Shown here in pieces: positions 47,263-48,976 of a stretch of DNA of 48,976 nt. Below the pieces are notes generated by a model that was not told the DNA's origin, made no database searches, and saw only the letters and a program-made list of their open reading frames with translations. The translations under genes were made by a program, and so were the position numbers. The stretch is from the NCBI GenBank assembly GCA_028456385.1, contig JALNQF010000315.1, positions 1-48,976 of the forward strand, read 5' to 3'. The first letter of the stretch is position 1. Each line of letters opens with the position of its first letter. Origin of the DNA: Ophiosphaerella korrae. Taxonomy: Eukaryota; Ascomycota; Dothideomycetes; Pleosporales; Phaeosphaeriaceae.

Positions 47263-47664
47263 TATTACGTTAGTAATAAAAGAAATTAAGATAGAACTAA
47301 TTAGTCTTAACTTAGATACTAATAAAGCGTAAGATAAGTAGAGTAATAACTTTAATTAGAAAACTACTTATAACTAAGATCTATAGTAATAATCTATAAT
47401 TCTATATAATAGATTAGGAAGTAATCTATAATATTATATAAATAGATTAGTATAAGTATATAGTTAATAAGAATATATATTATTAAAATAGTATTAGTAA
47501 TTTAATCCTTTAACTATAAAATACTAATACTTAATATTATATATATAAATTAACTATTATTTATAGTTATTATAGATCTTCTATATAAGCTTTTATTATT
47601 AACTCCTAATCTACTAATACTCTTAAAGGATTACTTATAGTTAATAATAGAGTAACCTATTATA
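47263..47664 (+). repeat. Element D 3' LTR
   Basis: About 402 bp, starts TATTACGTTAG and ends CCTATTATA. It holds two units of the about 30-bp array, against three and four in B. No partner 5' LTR is in the window, so the target duplication cannot be checked. Confidence 0.82.
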
Positions 47665-48843
47665 TAATAACTCTATAAAAACAATAGCTAAAAATTTTAG
47701 TAGATAGGAATTTTAAAGATAAAATCTAGTACTATTTTTTTTAGCTTACTAAGATTTTTAATTTCTAAGCTAACTTAAGCTAGGATTTAAACTATTTCGA
47801 GGACTTTTTTTTTTTATTATCTAACTTTAGAGCTATATAGTTTTTTATTTATAGTATTTTTTTTTAAATTTTTCTAGTATAAGTTAGATATATATAAAAA
47901 TATTAATAGAATTTAGTTATACTTAATTCTAATTCTTAAAAGAGTATATATTTAGTAAAAGGTATAAAATAAACTTTTAATAATAACTTATATTTAATAG
48001 TTATAACTCTATAATATTAATACTTTATAGGATAATAATTAGCTATTATATTATCTAACTAACTTTTTTTTTAAGATAATATCTAATTATCTATAGATTC
48101 TTAAAGTATAAGTACTTATTTTTATTTTTTTATAATTTTAATAGATTCTACTACTATTAAAGTAGTTTATTTAGGATTATATCTTTTATATCTTTTATAT
48201 CTTTTAATTAGTTTAATTTATAATAAATTCTATATAATTTTTTTAGGATTTTAATTTAGACTATAAGTATAATAAAGAAAGAGTTTTATCTAATTTCTCT
48301 TAAATATTAAGCTTTAGTATCTATAAAGCTTATAGAGCTATAGTAGTATTATAATTAGTATATTTTAAGCTAAGAGCTAAGAGCTAGTAAGCTTTTATAA
48401 TAATATATACTATTCTACTCTAGTATTTAATGTTATTAAATACTTATCTACCTTTTTAGGTTTATTTAGCGTAGTTAAGTAAAGCTATAGTCTAATATTA
48501 AACTAATTAATAAAAGTAAAAGCTTTATAAATTTACTAAATATTTTATAAATACTTATATCTTAGTATCTTTCTTAGCTATTTATAATATTAGATAGAAG
48601 TTCTAGTAACTAGTTCTTTTATAATTATAAAAAATAGTAAAAAATAGAGTAATATAACTTCTACCTTTTAATTTACTTTTTAATATATTTATTAAGTACT
48701 ATATTAAAATTCTAAGTAAGATTAGAAGATTTAGTATTAATTAAGTTTAAAATAAACTCTAAGTTTAATTTTCTTACTATCTTTATAGCTCTCTATATTT
48801 AGATTTTTATTTTTTTATATAATATAATAGTTAGTAAGCTAGC
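47665..48843. other. AT-rich flank outside element D, nothing recognised
   Basis: About 1.2 kb with long T and A runs (for example near 47,808 and 48,062). It has no readable frame with known motifs and no terminal repeats that I could pair. It is the oldest flank in the nesting and could be decayed repeat or ancient host sequence. Confidence 0.5.
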
Positions 48844-48976
48844 TATTATAAGTTAGAGCTTTACTCTATACAATTTAAGTAAGCCTATAGTAGTAAGTAA
48901 GCTATATAAGCTATTTAAGCTACTCTACTATATATAAGTAGCCTAGCTTAGATAGCTCTTTAATTAATAATTATCT
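48844..48976 (+). repeat. Start of another F-type Copia LTR, cut by the window end
   Basis: 133 bp match the first part of the 165-bp LTR of element F, beginning TATTATAAGTTAGAGC. It is either a solo LTR or the 5' LTR of a further Copia copy extending to the right. Confidence 0.85.

Larger units (their letters stand above)
15421..47664 (+). mobile_element. Element D: outermost Gypsy copy, 5'-truncated and opened by nested insertions
   Basis: A third copy of the A/B family, visible in three collinear pieces: 15,421-15,776, 22,805-24,137 and 43,835-47,664. The breaks fall exactly at the target duplications of B (AGCTA) and E (TAGAA), so the pieces are one element. Its 5' LTR and first part of gag are missing at the junction with the recombinase-bearing block. 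By eye it is the most mutated element here, with few C or G outside CT/CC/CG contexts, consistent with being the oldest. Confidence 0.88.

Noticed and set aside
47665..48843. Possible rRNA, tRNA or centromeric sequence in the AT-rich right flank
   Set aside because: No tRNA or rRNA signature and no satellite periodicity were seen. AT-richness alone is explained by RIP and decay.

Overview
The window is about 49 kb of transposon-only, RIP-saturated DNA from a filamentous ascomycete (Pezizomycotina). CpA and TpG are almost absent and TA-containing words dominate, while CpG survives. That is the signature of repeat-induced point mutation (C to T at CpA on either strand) rather than ordinary CpG decay. 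I see no intact protein-coding gene. Every recognisable gene is a relic whose stops are TAA or TAG, sitting where Gln or Trp codons are expected. No species can be named; the pattern resembles the AT-rich compartments of RIP-active genomes.

Positions 1 to about 15,420. From the right edge inward (minus strand) there is a degraded DUF3435-type tyrosine recombinase gene (about 14,990-12,459), then ORF1 of a Tad1-like non-LTR retrotransposon (about 12,065-10,688). A full-length Ty3/Gypsy chromovirus, element A (3,647-10,682, TSD TCTAC), splits that ORF1. Left of A are the end of ORF1, unrecognised sequence and a Tc1/mariner-type transposase remnant (about 1,975-2,314). The right edge of this block breaks the gag gene of another Gypsy copy (D) at a site fitting TTAC(N7)A. 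The recombinase is the first gene inside the break and reads inward. This is the architecture of a Starship, a giant fungal transposon carried by a DUF3435 'captain'. It is the most interesting hypothesis in the window and is not proven: the other end would lie left of position 1.

Positions 15,421 to 47,664 are one Gypsy element, D, lacking its 5' part and opened by nested insertions that matching target duplications resolve. B (Gypsy, same family as A and D, 15,777-22,799, TSD AGCTA) sits in D's gag-to-protease linker. E (a different Gypsy family, minus strand, 24,138-43,829, TSD TAGAA) sits just after D's protease. E itself holds C (an internally deleted relative of A, 25,036-31,151, TSD GTTAG) and F (a Ty1/Copia element, 32,429-39,177, TSD AGTAG). 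C's 3' LTR is split by a Tc1/mariner element (about 29,348-30,699). The deepest stack is therefore mariner in C in E in D. Mutation load by eye is heaviest in D and lightest in the mariner, as the nesting order predicts.

Positions 47,665 to 48,843 are AT-rich flank outside D with nothing recognisable. The last 133 bases are the start of another F-type LTR cut by the window end. Two non-canonical antisense reading frames merit attention: one downstream of pol in the A/B/D Gypsy family, and a long one with a Thr repeat between pol and the 3' LTR of Copia element F.
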